A DNA stretch of 64,000 nt from Streptococcus porci DSM 23759 (GTDB lineage Bacteria; Bacillota; Bacilli; Lactobacillales; Streptococcaceae): positions 62,001 through 126,000 of the forward strand of contig NZ_KE384090.1 of the NCBI RefSeq assembly GCF_000423765.1, read 5' to 3'. The notes under the pieces were generated by a model, which saw only the letters and a program-made list of their open reading frames with translations, made no database searches and was not told the origin of the DNA. Made by a program: the position numbers and the translations under genes. The stretch's first letter is position 1. The number at the start of each line of letters is the position of its first letter. Below, one piece after another: positions 9,091 to 20,229 of the stretch.

Positions 9091-12000
9091 CTTCTTTCTC
9101 CTCTCCTGCCAGTAGGGCAAAAGCTTGCATCCTGTCGATAGTTCTCCCCTTGCGAGGCAGTTTTTCCAACCGTCTTGCATGCGTCAGCATATGCCTATCC
9201 GCTTCAAAATGGGTGATATTCTTTAGTTGTTCTCCCTGCACCGACTTGAGGTCTGCTGTATAGGGGTTAATGGCAAAGCTTCCCGAACGAATGCCCCTGA
9301 CCGCAGACTGAAACAGCTCTTGATTGTATGCCAGTAACGTATCCAGCTCTGCTTTGTCATAAAGGTTATTGGTGGTTTTATAGAAACCATCTGCGAGATG
9401 TTCCTTTTCCCCTTCTGCAAAAAGCCCCTGATAAGTCAAGCTGGTCAGATTTTGCTTGAGAATGTCATCCGGTGACTTGAGGTCAGCCATCTTGACAGAT
9501 GGTGACTTCATGTGCAGATACATAGCTCCAAAAAGCTGGTCGGTGTCAATTCCATATCCTTCTTTCAAAGCCTGTAAATAAGTGACCAACTGGCTGTTGA
9601 GGCCATTATAAAAACGCTCCAAATCAAACTTCGTTTCACTAGATTTGTAATCCACCACACCTAGACTACCATCAGCAAGCCTGTCCACACGGTCGATAAT
9701 ACCATTGACCTGAACTTCTTTTCCGAGATTAAAATGAAATCTTTCTTCCTGACTCAAGATACCTCGCTCTTGTTCATTCTTGAAAAGGCTGGCTGTCGCT
9801 CTGGCTACATCCTCTAGGATGCTCCTAGCTAGCTGGCTCTCTTGATCTTCTGAGTTATACATGAAAGCAAAGCTATTTTCACGATTGGTATCCGCGATAG
9901 CTTTCTCCAAAAACTCATCAAAATGTGCTGAATCAGGCGACTGACTAAGTAGGCGCTCAAAGACCCTATGCAGGTACTGACCATGAATGCTAGCATCAGG
10001 GTGAATAGAAGACTTCTCTTCTAATTTCAAAATATAGCGAACAAAGTAGAGGTACTGGTTGTTGTAGTAAGTCGAAAGACCAGAAATAGAAAGGCGAATA
10101 GGTTCTTCTAGCGGAAAACGAACCTCCATAACCTCTGGAGAAACCCTCTTGGTCTTAACTTCATCCAAAATGTGAGGCACTAACACCGCTTTCTCATCTA
10201 ATTTCTTTCTTAGGAAACGAACTGCAACCTTCCAGAAAGTCTGTTCTTCCTGAGTCAATTCTCTGTCCATCTCCCCTCGATTGATAGCAAGAGCTGTCGC
10301 AAGCACGTCCTTGTAGTGACCGATAGCCTCTCCCTTAGCCTCAAAATGTAGCCCTCTTTCGTAAGATGGCACTCCCAGGGCTTTCAATTCCTTCAAATAA
10401 GAAGACAGGTCCTGACTGTTCTCTCCTGCTAAGAGAGGACTGGACAAAACCAACTCCTTGGTTGCCGAATTGTAAAGGGACAGAGCTGTAAAATGGTTTT
10501 TCTTAAGATTGTCACGAGAAACAATGTCAAAAGTTGACGCATCTGCTGTTTTTTCATTCAAATGGCTACGCTCCTGATCTGACAAGAGCGATTTATTAAC
10601 AGCAATTTTGGGAAAATGATTTTGACTTAGTCCAATCGCAAAAATATAAGGTGCCATGTGTGGCTCAATCAGGTCGTAAGACTTGACCGTAACCACATCA
10701 ACAGTGGCTGGCACTGTTCGGTACTGGGCTGCCATCATGCCTGAATTAATTAAGGATAAAAATTCCTCCACAGACAGAACTTCCTCTCCAAAAATGGTCT
10801 GCATCTGACTCAATATTTTTGTAAAAACTGTCCAAACCTGCTCATATTGATCCAGCTCCTTCTGACCAACTTCTTCTGTCATCTGAGAAAGATTTTCCAT
10901 AAGCTGAATGCTCTTTAGAAAATGGCTGAGCTTAACTAGCAGATTTTTCCCTTTTTGTTTTTTAGCAGAAAGAAGACCACTTAGAGCTAGCATGATTTGG
11001 TTACGCATAGCGTTTAAACTATCCAAATCATAGCGATAATTCTCTGTTTTTTCCCCATCTTCCCCTGTCACCGTCCTCACTAGGACATTTGCCGTAAAGT
11101 CACGATTAAACTTAGCAAAGCCTTTTATGTCCGCGTAGAGAACATATTGCTCAAAGCGATCAATCGCTTTCTGTGAAAAATTGCCAAAGAGACCTGATTT
11201 GAGAAGATTGAGCAAGTCCTCAGCTCGATAATTATAGCGCTTGAGACGAGTTAGAGCATCAATGACATTGACCAAGAGGTGAGTTGACATGCTCTCTGAC
11301 TTTGCTATGTAAAAGGGAATATCAAACTTTTGAAAAATTCTAGACACCTGCAAGTGATAAGTCTCCACATCCCCTAGCAAGACCCAAATATCCTTGTATC
11401 GCACGCCATTTGCCAAAAGATATCGAATACGCTTGGCCACCTGAGTGATTTCCTCACGCTGATTGACGACTTCCCAGATGGAGATGGCCATTTTGTCCTC
11501 GTCTGACAGCTTTTCTTCTGTCTCTGTAAAATCGTGCTGATGCTCCACAAGACGAGACAGTCTTGAAAAAGCCGTTTCAGGCAAATGCTCAGCAGACACA
11601 TAGATTGGTTTAACTGCGTAAGTTTTAGCTAAAGATCGGATAAAGTCAATGGAAGCTTGATAGATATTTCCTGCTGAAAAGTTGCTACTATATGCTTTCT
11701 GACTCATATAGGCTCCGATCACAATCTCCACACCTTTTTCATGCAAAAGCTGAATCAAGAGGAATTCCTCAGCTGAAAAACGTGAAAAGCCATCAATGAT
11801 GACAACTGTCTCTGCCAGTTCCTTATCCAAAGCACCGCTTTTTATTTCTGTGGTAAAATAGCTGAGCTTAGACTGACTGTCGAAGCTATGGCGACGCAAA
11901 AGTTCTTCAACCGCTGAGAAAATAGCCACTAAATCTGTACGCTTAGCCGGACTGTCCAAATGCTCCAAATCAGACAAACTCATATTAGCTGATTTCATTT

Positions 12001-12370
12001 CTTGATAAAGGTCAACCAGCTGCTTGATAAAATGATTATCCTTTCTCAACTTGCCGTAAACCTGCAAATCAGCCTCAGAAAGACCAGACAGAGCCCGATA
12101 AAATATCATGGACAAACCAGTCTCATCTAGACTATCCTTTGGTGCTCTGCTATTAAGCAGAAAATAACGAGCCATCTGTCCGAAACGTGTCACCGTAATC
12201 CGAAAAGAAGCCCCTTGTCCCAAGTTTTTAAGAACCTTTTTCTCCTTCTCAAAAGAGAGAGAATTGGGCGAAATATAAAAGACCCGCTTGCTATCTTTGG
12301 CATATTGCTCTGCCTCTTTAGCCAAAACCACCGTTAAATCCTGCTTAATAGCCGTATATAAAAGTTTCAT
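9080..12370 (-). CDS. rexB: ATP-dependent nuclease subunit B (RexB/AddB)
   Basis: RexB is the partner of RexA in the recombination helicase-nuclease. It is about 1,096 residues. The C-terminal RecB-type nuclease is visible as VDRLADGSLGVVDYKSSETK near residue 905. In place of the AddB N-terminal Walker A (GRSGSGKT in Bacillus) it has LLYTAIKQDLTVVLAKEA, and the C-terminal iron-sulfur cysteines are absent; as I recall, both are usual in streptococcal RexB. The ATG at 12370 follows GGGGGAG and is preferred over an in-frame ATG 12 nt upstream. It is the first gene of the rexB-DUF1349-rexA operon. Confidence 0.93.
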   Translation of the reverse strand: MKLLYTAIKQDLTVVLAKEAEQYAKDSKRVFYISPNSLSFEKEKKVLKNLGQGASFRITVTRFGQMARYFLLNSRAPKDSLDETGLSMIFYRALSGLSEADLQVYGKLRKDNHFIKQLVDLYQEMKSANMSLSDLEHLDSPAKRTDLVAIFSAVEELLRRHSFDSQSKLSYFTTEIKSGALDKELAETVVIIDGFSRFSAEEFLLIQLLHEKGVEIVIGAYMSQKAYSSNFSAGNIYQASIDFIRSLAKTYAVKPIYVSAEHLPETAFSRLSRLVEHQHDFTETEEKLSDEDKMAISIWEVVNQREEITQVAKRIRYLLANGVRYKDIWVLLGDVETYHLQVSRIFQKFDIPFYIAKSESMSTHLLVNVIDALTRLKRYNYRAEDLLNLLKSGLFGNFSQKAIDRFEQYVLYADIKGFAKFNRDFTANVLVRTVTGEDGEKTENYRYDLDSLNAMRNQIMLALSGLLSAKKQKGKNLLVKLSHFLKSIQLMENLSQMTEEVGQKELDQYEQVWTVFTKILSQMQTIFGEEVLSVEEFLSLINSGMMAAQYRTVPATVDVVTVKSYDLIEPHMAPYIFAIGLSQNHFPKIAVNKSLLSDQERSHLNEKTADASTFDIVSRDNLKKNHFTALSLYNSATKELVLSSPLLAGENSQDLSSYLKELKALGVPSYERGLHFEAKGEAIGHYKDVLATALAINRGEMDRELTQEEQTFWKVAVRFLRKKLDEKAVLVPHILDEVKTKRVSPEVMEVRFPLEEPIRLSISGLSTYYNNQYLYFVRYILKLEEKSSIHPDASIHGQYLHRVFERLLSQSPDSAHFDEFLEKAIADTNRENSFAFMYNSEDQESQLARSILEDVARATASLFKNEQERGILSQEERFHFNLGKEVQVNGIIDRVDRLADGSLGVVDYKSSETKFDLERFYNGLNSQLVTYLQALKEGYGIDTDQLFGAMYLHMKSPSVKMADLKSPDDILKQNLTSLTYQGLFAEGEKEHLADGFYKTTNNLYDKAELDTLLAYNQELFQSAVRGIRSGSFAINPYTADLKSVQGEQLKNITHFEADRHMLTHARRLEKLPRKGRTIDRMQAFALLAGEEKEDEH

Positions 12371-12393
12371 CTGCTCCCCCATTCTGTCTTACT

Positions 12394-12399
12394 ATTATA
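12394..12399 (-). promoter_or_regulatory. Candidate -10 of the rexB operon
   Basis: The minus strand reads TTGTTATAATAG 24 nt before the rexB ATG, an extended -10 (TG-N-TATAAT). The -35 region is poor. Confidence 0.55.
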
Positions 12400-12445
12400 A
12401 CAAAAAGTTGCCTGCTTTTCTTTTTGAAAAAGGCTACGCATGAGT

Positions 12446-12473
12446 AGGAAATTTCCTGAAAATCAAGTATAAT
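12446..12473 (+). promoter_or_regulatory. Metallopeptidase promoter -10 and adjoining 12-bp palindrome
   Basis: TATAAT at 12468-12473 lies 27 nt before the metallopeptidase ATG. The perfect palindrome AGGAAATTTCCT (12446-12457) covers the -35 region, between the two divergent promoters, and could be an operator. No regulator is suggested by the sequence. Confidence 0.45.
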
Positions 12474-12500
12474 ATAGACACTAGATATGAGGAGTTTATC

Positions 12501-13415
12501 ATGAAAATTGATGATTTAAGAAAAAGTAAAAATATCCAAGACCAGCGTGGCCAGAGATCATCTGGTGGCGGATTTAACATGGGAGGTTCAGGTAGCGGTC
12601 TGCTGCTCCAACTACTCTTTTCAAGAACAGGCTGGAAAACAAAAATGGTACTCCTACTTCTCCTAGTCTTTTTAGGAGGAAGCTCTGGTCTTGGTAGTAT
12701 CTTTGGAGGAACCTCAAGTGGCTATCAATCAGGACAAATTACCCAAACAAGCTCTGCCGAGGTATCAGATAAGGATGGCGATTTTATCTCCAAGGTTCTA
12801 GCTTCAACGGAGGACTACTGGACTAAGGAATTTGAGCGAAATGATCTCACCTACGAATCTCCTAAGTTGGTACTATATACCGACTATATCCAAACTGGAT
12901 GTGGTGCTGGTTCAGCCCAATCTGGTCCCTTCTACTGCTCAGCAGATAATAAAGTTTACCTAGATCTGACTTTCTATGATGAATTAAAGACAAAATATGG
13001 GGCTCCTGGTGACTTTGCTATGGCCTACGTTATTGCCCACGAAGTTGGCCATCATGTTCAAAACCAACTTGGTACTATGAATCAGTACGCCCAAGCCCGT
13101 CAAGGACTCTCTGAAACCGAAGCTAATAAACTCAACGTCCGGCTAGAACTTCAAGCTGACTATTATGCCGGAGCCTGGGCCAACTATGTTGACGGTCAGG
13201 GGTTGCTTGATGTTGGAGATATAGATGAAGCCATGACTGCCGCTCACGCAGTCGGTGATGATCACCTACAAGGGCAAGCATACGGCCGTGTCATGCCAGA
13301 CAGCTTTACCCACGGAACTTCTGAACAACGTAAACGCTGGTTTGACCGCGGTTACAACTACGGTGATATTAAACACGGGGACACTTTCTCAGTCAAAGAA
13401 AGTAGCCTCTACTAG
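12501..13415 (+). CDS. YpfJ-type neutral zinc metallopeptidase, membrane anchored
   Basis: The 304-residue protein has a glycine-rich N-terminus, one membrane segment near 45-65 (MVLLLLLVFLGG), and an extracellular peptidase domain. The zinc motif HEVGHHVQ is near residue 180 and the downstream LQADYYAGAW motif supplies the third ligand, both diagnostic of the Zn_peptidase (YpfJ) family. The substrate is unknown. Start and ribosome site (ATGAGGAG) are clear. The gene diverges from rexB and is monocistronic. Confidence 0.88.
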   Translation: MKIDDLRKSKNIQDQRGQRSSGGGFNMGGSGSGLLLQLLFSRTGWKTKMVLLLLLVFLGGSSGLGSIFGGTSSGYQSGQITQTSSAEVSDKDGDFISKVLASTEDYWTKEFERNDLTYESPKLVLYTDYIQTGCGAGSAQSGPFYCSADNKVYLDLTFYDELKTKYGAPGDFAMAYVIAHEVGHHVQNQLGTMNQYAQARQGLSETEANKLNVRLELQADYYAGAWANYVDGQGLLDVGDIDEAMTAAHAVGDDHLQGQAYGRVMPDSFTHGTSEQRKRWFDRGYNYGDIKHGDTFSVKESSLY

Positions 13416-13422
13416 CAATCAA

Positions 13423-13451
13423 CCCCTTGGATTACTCCAAGGGGCATTTTA
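13423..13451 (+). terminator. Terminator of the metallopeptidase gene
   Basis: An 8-bp stem CCCCTTGG/CCAAGGGG with a 6-nt loop is followed by a short T run interrupted by CA. Confidence 0.65.
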
Positions 13452-13457
13452 ATACGT

Positions 13458-13482
13458 AAAAACCACCAGCTAAACTGATGGT
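13458..13482 (-). terminator. Terminator of the ATP synthase operon
   Basis: On the minus strand ACCATCAG pairs with CTGGTGGT (one G-U) across a 5-nt loop and is followed by five T, shortly after the atpC stop. Confidence 0.75.
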
Positions 13483-13499
13483 CTAAATCTTTATTATTC

Positions 13500-13919
13500 C
13501 TACTGATGCGTTCCCACATTTATACGATTGAGAGCACGAGCCAAAGCAACCTTGGCACGACGTACTTGGTCTATATCCTTGGTTGCTTGAGCAGATTCAA
13601 GCTCACGCTCAGCCCGGATTCGAGCCCGCTCAGCACGTGAAACGTCAATATCTCGCTCACGCTCTGCTGAATTGGCAACGATGGTCACAAGGTCGTTTTT
13701 CACTTCTAAGATTCCACCATTTATGGCAACCCAGTCTACGTGATTATCATCGTCAATACGACGAATTTTCATCTCGTGTACATCTAGAGAGGCAATGATA
13801 TTAAGGTGGCCAGGCAAAATTCCCATCTCACCATCTGTGGTTCGCACAGAAATATAATTAGCATGGTGATCATATTTGATGCCATCTGGTGTTACCACCT
13901 GAACTGTCATATGCGCCAT
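13500..13919 (-). CDS. atpC: ATP synthase epsilon subunit
   Basis: The 139-residue epsilon subunit of F1 has an N-terminal beta-sandwich ([30 protein letters not shown]) and a C-terminal helical hairpin rich in Arg and Ala ([14 protein letters not shown]). It couples the rotor to the c-ring and can inhibit ATP hydrolysis. It is the last gene of the operon, 11 nt after atpD, with a GGAGG ribosome site in the gap. Confidence 0.95.
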   Translation of the reverse strand: MAHMTVQVVTPDGIKYDHHANYISVRTTDGEMGILPGHLNIIASLDVHEMKIRRIDDDNHVDWVAINGGILEVKNDLVTIVANSAERERDIDVSRAERARIRAERELESAQATKDIDQVRRAKVALARALNRINVGTHQ

Positions 13920-13930
13920 GGCAGACCTCC

Positions 13931-15572
<1,642 letters not shown>

Positions 15573-16454
15573 TTATTCAAGCGCATTGGCTCCAGCAACG
15601 ATTTCGGTGATTTCTTGTGTGATGGCTGTTTGACGGGCTCGGTTATATTGGATGGTTAAATCGCCAATAACCTTCTCAGCATTATCTGTCGCCGTCTGCA
15701 TGGCTGTCATACCCGCTGCATGCTCTGCCGTTTTAGCGTCGACAATCGCACCGTAAATCAAACTTTCCGTGTACTGTGGCAAAAGTTGCTCCAAGATAGC
15801 TTCACGACCTGGTTCCAATTCAAAACCGGTCACACCTTCATCCGTGGCTTCTTCCGCTACCAAGTCTGATAAAGGTAGCATTTTCTGCACGCGTACCTGA
15901 CTGGTTAAAGAATTGACATGGTGATTGTAACACACATAGAGCTCATCAAAGAACTCCTCCTTATACATCTCAACCGACTGGGAAATGATGCGACTCACCT
16001 GATCAAACGACGGTTGGTCCTCGAGTCCACGCAATTCAAATGACACTGGCAATCCGCGTGTTTTAAAGAAGTCTGAACCAATAGAACCTATGGAAATGAT
16101 GGAATAATCATCTGCTCCTTCATCGTGATAATCAGCGATAAGTTCCAAAACGGCCTTTAAGAGCTTGGCGTTGTAACCACCGACCAATCCTTTATCTGAG
16201 GTAATCACGATGTACCCCGTCTTCTTGATGGGACGTGAGGCTAACATAGGATTGTCCGAACCCGTAGTCAATTCGGTTTTTAAAAAATCCGTTGTAATTT
16301 GGCGAATTTTTGACGCGTAATTCTGATAATCCTTAGATGCCTGCTCTGCTTTGACCAATTTCGCCGAAGAAACCATCCGCATAGCGCTAGTAATCTTACT
16401 AGTTTTTTCTGTTGAAAGAATTTTTGCCTTGATTTCGCTAAGAGATCCTGCCAT
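15573..16454 (-). CDS. atpG: ATP synthase gamma subunit
   Basis: This 293-residue central-stalk subunit has the two conserved ends that form the rotating coiled coil: [22 protein letters not shown] with [10 protein letters not shown] at the start and [20 protein letters not shown] at the end. It transmits rotation between the c-ring and the catalytic hexamer. It follows atpA by 13 nt with an AAGGAGG ribosome site. Confidence 0.96.
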   Translation of the reverse strand: MAGSLSEIKAKILSTEKTSKITSAMRMVSSAKLVKAEQASKDYQNYASKIRQITTDFLKTELTTGSDNPMLASRPIKKTGYIVITSDKGLVGGYNAKLLKAVLELIADYHDEGADDYSIISIGSIGSDFFKTRGLPVSFELRGLEDQPSFDQVSRIISQSVEMYKEEFFDELYVCYNHHVNSLTSQVRVQKMLPLSDLVAEEATDEGVTGFELEPGREAILEQLLPQYTESLIYGAIVDAKTAEHAAGMTAMQTATDNAEKVIGDLTIQYNRARQTAITQEITEIVAGANALE

Positions 16455-16467
16455 AAGTCAGCCCTCC

Positions 16468-17976
16468 TTAAACGTTAAAGAACGAGTGGTCTTTGAAATC
16501 TTGGATAGCAGCATCAAGCACCCCATCCTCTGGTAAATCCTTAGTCATGCGAATCGTATCAAAAATGTAGCTATAATGCATATCAAAGTAGGCATACAAC
16601 TCTTCTTCAAATTTCAGAATGTCATTAACTGGAATATCATCTAAGAAGCCATGGGTCAAAGCATACAAAATCACGACTTGTTTTTCAACTGGAAGTGGTT
16701 TGTGAAGAGGTTGTTTAAGCACTTCTACTGTTCGACGACCGCGGTTGAGTTTTGCCTGCGTTGCCGCATCCAAATCCGAACCAAACTGGGTAAAGGCTTC
16801 AAGCTCACGATAAGAAGCAAGATCCAAGCGAAGCGTCCCTGCAACCTTTTTCATGGCCTTTATTTGTGCCGAACCACCAACACGTGACACTGAAGATCCT
16901 GCGTCAATGGCTGGTCGTATCCCTGAGTTGAAGAGATTTTCCTGCAAGAAAATCTGTCCATCTGTGATAGAAATCACGTTTGTCGCAATATAGGCCGAGA
17001 TATCTCCCGCTTGGGTTTCAATAAATGGTAGAGCAGTGATGGAGCCACCACCCAAATCGTCAGAAACCTTGGCAGAACGTTCCAACAAACGTGAGTGTAG
17101 GTAGAAAACATCCCCTGGGTAGGCTTCACGACCTGGCGGACGACGAAGCAAGAGTGACAATTCACGATAAGCTACCGCTTGTTTTGACAAATCATCATAA
17201 ACAATCAAAACATGTTTGCCTTGATACATAAATTCTTCAGCCATTGCCACACCAGCATAAGGAGCGATATAAAGTAATGGAGAAGGTTGTGAGGCAGAAG
17301 CCGTTACAACGATTGTATAGTCCAAAGCACCATATTTCCGTAAGGTTTCAACCTGAGTACGAACGGTTGATTCCTTTTGACCAATAGCCACGTAAATACA
17401 GATGACATCGTTACCCTTTTGATTGATAATAGCATCAATAGCAATCGATGTTTTCCCAGTTTGTCGGTCCCCAATGATAAGCTCACGCTGACCACGACCG
17501 ATTGGTACCAATGCATCAATGGCTTTGAGACCAGTCTGCATAGGCTCAGAAACGGATTGACGTTGCATAACACCAGGTGCTGGTGTTTCAACTGGGCGAA
17601 ATCCCGTCGTTGCAATTTCACCGAGTCCATCAACTGGCTGTCCCAGAGGATTGACAACACGACCAATCAGGGCTTCACCAACTGGAACTTCCATTATTTT
17701 ACCTGTTCGTTTGACAATATCGCCCTCACGAATATTAGAGAAGTCCCCCAGAATAATAATCCCTACATCTGTCGCTTCCAAGTTTTGTGCCATACCGTAA
17801 GAACCATTTGCAAACTCCAAAAGCTCCCCACTCATGGCAGCATTTAGCCCGCTAGCACGAGCAATCCCGTCACCAACATAGGTCACAATACCAGTTTCTG
17901 TGATTTCAAAATTGGGTTGAAAGTTATCAATTTGTGCCTTAATAAGAGCACTGATTTCTTGTGCATTTATAGCCAA
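16468..17976 (-). CDS. atpA: ATP synthase alpha subunit
   Basis: The 502-residue non-catalytic nucleotide-binding subunit of F1. Walker A GDRQTGKT lies near 170 and the signature [17 protein letters not shown] near 350. The N-terminus [18 protein letters not shown] interacts with the delta subunit. Length is normal for Firmicutes. Confidence 0.96.
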   Translation of the reverse strand: MAINAQEISALIKAQIDNFQPNFEITETGIVTYVGDGIARASGLNAAMSGELLEFANGSYGMAQNLEATDVGIIILGDFSNIREGDIVKRTGKIMEVPVGEALIGRVVNPLGQPVDGLGEIATTGFRPVETPAPGVMQRQSVSEPMQTGLKAIDALVPIGRGQRELIIGDRQTGKTSIAIDAIINQKGNDVICIYVAIGQKESTVRTQVETLRKYGALDYTIVVTASASQPSPLLYIAPYAGVAMAEEFMYQGKHVLIVYDDLSKQAVAYRELSLLLRRPPGREAYPGDVFYLHSRLLERSAKVSDDLGGGSITALPFIETQAGDISAYIATNVISITDGQIFLQENLFNSGIRPAIDAGSSVSRVGGSAQIKAMKKVAGTLRLDLASYRELEAFTQFGSDLDAATQAKLNRGRRTVEVLKQPLHKPLPVEKQVVILYALTHGFLDDIPVNDILKFEEELYAYFDMHYSYIFDTIRMTKDLPEDGVLDAAIQDFKDHSFFNV

Positions 17977-17996
17977 GCTTACACCACTTTCTATCT

Positions 17997-18530
17997 TTAC
18001 AATTTCTGTTTAATATCTTGAATTTGTGTCCGAACGCTAGCGTCAATAATTTGATTATTCACCTTAATAATAAAACCACCAATCAAAGACTGGTCAATGG
18101 TTTCAATCAAATGGTGGGTTTTAATGGCAAATTTTGACTCAACAATTTGGCGGATACGCTCTTTTTGATTTTGGGTCAATGGCTGTGCAGCCACTACTTC
18201 CATGTCAAAAATCTGAGTTTCTTCACCAATCTTAACAAGAACTTCTTGTAAAACTGGCAAAATCATTCCAAAGTCATCCTCTGAAATGAGGTTTTCCAAC
18301 ATTTGGTTCAGATCAGAACTGTTTGAATGATGAAGCCTGCGAATAAGCCCTGCTTTTTCTAGCTTATCAAATTTATCAGACGTCAAAACCGCATCTAGTT
18401 TGGTCTCATCGAAAACGTCAATCATTTGAGAGACTTCTTCGTAGATAATCGTCAATTGCCCCAGACTCTTAGCTTTTTCCACCAAAGCTTGAGCGTATTT
18501 GTGCACTAACGCTTGTTTCTTTAAGTCCAT
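17997..18530 (-). CDS. atpH: ATP synthase delta subunit
   Basis: The 177-residue peripheral-stalk subunit joins F1 to the b subunit. The C-terminal signature [21 protein letters not shown] lies near 148-168. Its start overlaps the atpF stop by one base, indicating coupled translation. Confidence 0.94.
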   Translation of the reverse strand: MDLKKQALVHKYAQALVEKAKSLGQLTIIYEEVSQMIDVFDETKLDAVLTSDKFDKLEKAGLIRRLHHSNSSDLNQMLENLISEDDFGMILPVLQEVLVKIGEETQIFDMEVVAAQPLTQNQKERIRQIVESKFAIKTHHLIETIDQSLIGGFIIKVNNQIIDASVRTQIQDIKQKL

Positions 18531-19036
18531 TAGTTTTCTCCTAGACGGTCCAAGTAACGGTCAACCAAAGCCGTTTTTTCAGACTCATTCAATTTGTCAA
18601 CCAAGACACGCTCTGCTAAATCAATGGCCAGTTTAGCAATTTCTTCCTTAGCTGATTCAACGGCTTCAGCTTTGATAGCTTCAGCATCTTGACGAGCCTT
18701 TTCTTTGATGGCTTGCGCTTCTTCTTTAGCCTGAGCTAAAATAGCCTCTTTATCGTGTGCTGCGCGAGCATTTGCCTGACCGACAATCTGGCTAGCTTCA
18801 AGACGGCTATTTTTAAGTTCCTGTTCTTGTTCAGAAACATATTCTTCAGCCTTAACACGCGCTGCCTCTGCTTTATCAAGATCACCTGAAATCTGATTAG
18901 CACGCTCCTCAAAAATACCTGTAATCTTTGACCAAGCAAAGATACGAATCAAAATCATTAAGGTCAAAAAAGCCCCTGTAACAATGATAAAATTACCTAA
19001 AAGTGTCCCCATAGAAACACTGTGCATTACTAACAT
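18530..19036 (-). CDS. atpF: ATP synthase b subunit
   Basis: This 168-residue Fo stator subunit has one N-terminal membrane segment (about 10-32) followed by a long charged coiled coil rich in Ala, Glu and Lys that ends in the F1-binding region. The first ATG (19036) follows TAAGGAG at good spacing, so the extra MLVMHSVS residues before the more conserved MGTLLGNF are probably translated. Confidence 0.94.
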   Translation of the reverse strand: MLVMHSVSMGTLLGNFIIVTGAFLTLMILIRIFAWSKITGIFEERANQISGDLDKAEAARVKAEEYVSEQEQELKNSRLEASQIVGQANARAAHDKEAILAQAKEEAQAIKEKARQDAEAIKAEAVESAKEEIAKLAIDLAERVLVDKLNESEKTALVDRYLDRLGEN

Positions 19037-19056
19037 GAAAAACTCCTTACGCTTTT

Positions 19057-19770
19057 TTAGTGTCCGTGTCCCTTAACCTTGTTGCTTAAATAAAGCGACG
19101 TCAGCATGGTAAACACATAAGCCTGCAAACAAGAGACAAATATCGAAAAGGCAATCCAAAGCACTGTTAAAAGGAATGAAATAGGATGCCAAAGGATATG
19201 AGCATGACTTAATTGAACCAAAAGTCCAATGAGCACTTCTCCCGCAAAGATATTTCCGTAAAGACGGAGAGCAAGCGAGAGAAAATTTGCAAACTCTTCA
19301 ATGATATTCATCGGTGTCATATAAGCTGGGGTCACAAAACCTTTGAGATAAGCTTTAAAGCCACGTTGGCGAATCCCCTCTGCATGACAAACCACTGTTA
19401 CAATCAAAGACAAACCAAAGTCGAACATCATATTTGCCGTTGGTGACATCCAAAGATTTTCACCCGAACCCGATTCCAACTTGGTCACCAAGCCAATATT
19501 ATTTCCTATTAAAAGGAACATAAAAAGGCTAAATAAAAAAAGCAGGTACTTACGAGCGTAAGTTTCGCCTAGATTTCCCTTAGCCACACCATAAACAAAC
19601 TCATAGGCATATTCCAAAACATTTTGCTTACCAGCTGGCTTCAGGCTCATCTTCCGACTAGCCCAGTAAATGAAACCAAAGGCTAAGAGTACTGTTAATA
19701 GAGACATGCTCAAAATGGTGAGGTCAATGACAACTGGTCCTAATTGGACACTTGGAGTTGAATGATCCAT
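19057..19770 (-). CDS. atpB: ATP synthase a subunit
   Basis: The 237-residue polytopic Fo subunit forms the ion half-channels. The essential arginine lies in [19 protein letters not shown] in the penultimate membrane helix. The N-terminus is extracytoplasmic and five or so hydrophobic helices follow. AAGGAG precedes the start. It comes after atpE, the streptococcal order. Confidence 0.95.
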   Translation of the reverse strand: MDHSTPSVQLGPVVIDLTILSMSLLTVLLAFGFIYWASRKMSLKPAGKQNVLEYAYEFVYGVAKGNLGETYARKYLLFLFSLFMFLLIGNNIGLVTKLESGSGENLWMSPTANMMFDFGLSLIVTVVCHAEGIRQRGFKAYLKGFVTPAYMTPMNIIEEFANFLSLALRLYGNIFAGEVLIGLLVQLSHAHILWHPISFLLTVLWIAFSIFVSCLQAYVFTMLTSLYLSNKVKGHGH

Positions 19771-19806
19771 TGTCAGTTCTCCTTATCTATTGTAACCAGC
19801 TCCGCT

Positions 19807-20007
19807 CTAACCCATCGCAAAAGCCATGGCAAGTGTGATAAAGAACATCCCTTCAATAAAGGCAATTCCGAGGAACATTGTTGTTTGGAACTTTCCGAAC
19901 ATCTCAGGTTGGCGTGCAGATGATTGCAGAACGCTACTTACCAAGAGACCGATACCAACAGATCCTCCAAGAGCAGCTAAACCGAGCGCCAAAATACCAA
20001 GATTCAT
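19807..20007 (-). CDS. atpE: ATP synthase c subunit
   Basis: The 66-residue proteolipid forms the rotor ring. It has two hydrophobic helices joined by the conserved polar loop ARQPEMFGK. The ion-carrying carboxylate is Glu52 in FIEGMFF. In helix 1 the motif reads VGIG (Ile19), where the streptococcal c subunits I recall read VGEG or LGEG. It is the first gene of the operon. Confidence 0.95.
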   Translation of the reverse strand: MNLGILALGLAALGGSVGIGLLVSSVLQSSARQPEMFGKFQTTMFLGIAFIEGMFFITLAMAFAMG

Positions 20008-20042
20008 TAGAGTTTCTCCTTAAAAAAATTTTTTACCTAGCC

Positions 20043-20071
20043 ATTTTAGTCCTATTTCTTTCAAATGTCAA
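20043..20071 (-). promoter_or_regulatory. ATP synthase operon promoter
   Basis: TTGACA (20066-20071) and TAAAAT (20043-20048) are separated by 17 bp on the minus strand, 36 nt before atpE. This is the best promoter match in the window. Confidence 0.8.
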
Positions 20072-20108
20072 CGAAATATAGTAAATGATGGCGCTTTCGT
20101 GCATTTTT

Positions 20109-20125
20109 GTCAAAGCTTCTTTGAC
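20109..20125. promoter_or_regulatory. Inverted repeat upstream of the atp promoter
   Basis: The perfect 7-bp arms GTCAAAG/CTTTGAC have a 3-bp spacer and lie about 40 bp upstream of the -35. Nearby copies of GTCAAAAATG suggest repeated half sites. It may be an operator or a second TTGACA-containing promoter. Function unknown. Confidence 0.35.
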
Positions 20126-20193
20126 CATTTTTGACTAATGTTTCATCCTCAATTTTCCTTTACAACTTGCATAAACCGCTGAATCAATATAGA

Positions 20194-20221
20194 AAGAGAT
20201 CGGATTCTGTTCCGACCTCTT
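20194..20221 (-). terminator. Hairpin after glgP
   Basis: An 11-bp stem (AAGAGGTCGGA with TCCGATCTCTT, one G-U) with a 6-nt loop follows the glgP stop. Only a short TTTCT tail is present, so it is a moderate terminator. Confidence 0.6.
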
Positions 20222-20229
20222 AGCTGTTA

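Noticed and set aside
17377..17847. 156-codon open frame antisense to atpA
   Set aside because: It is the reverse-frame shadow of the highly conserved alpha subunit and has no family features.
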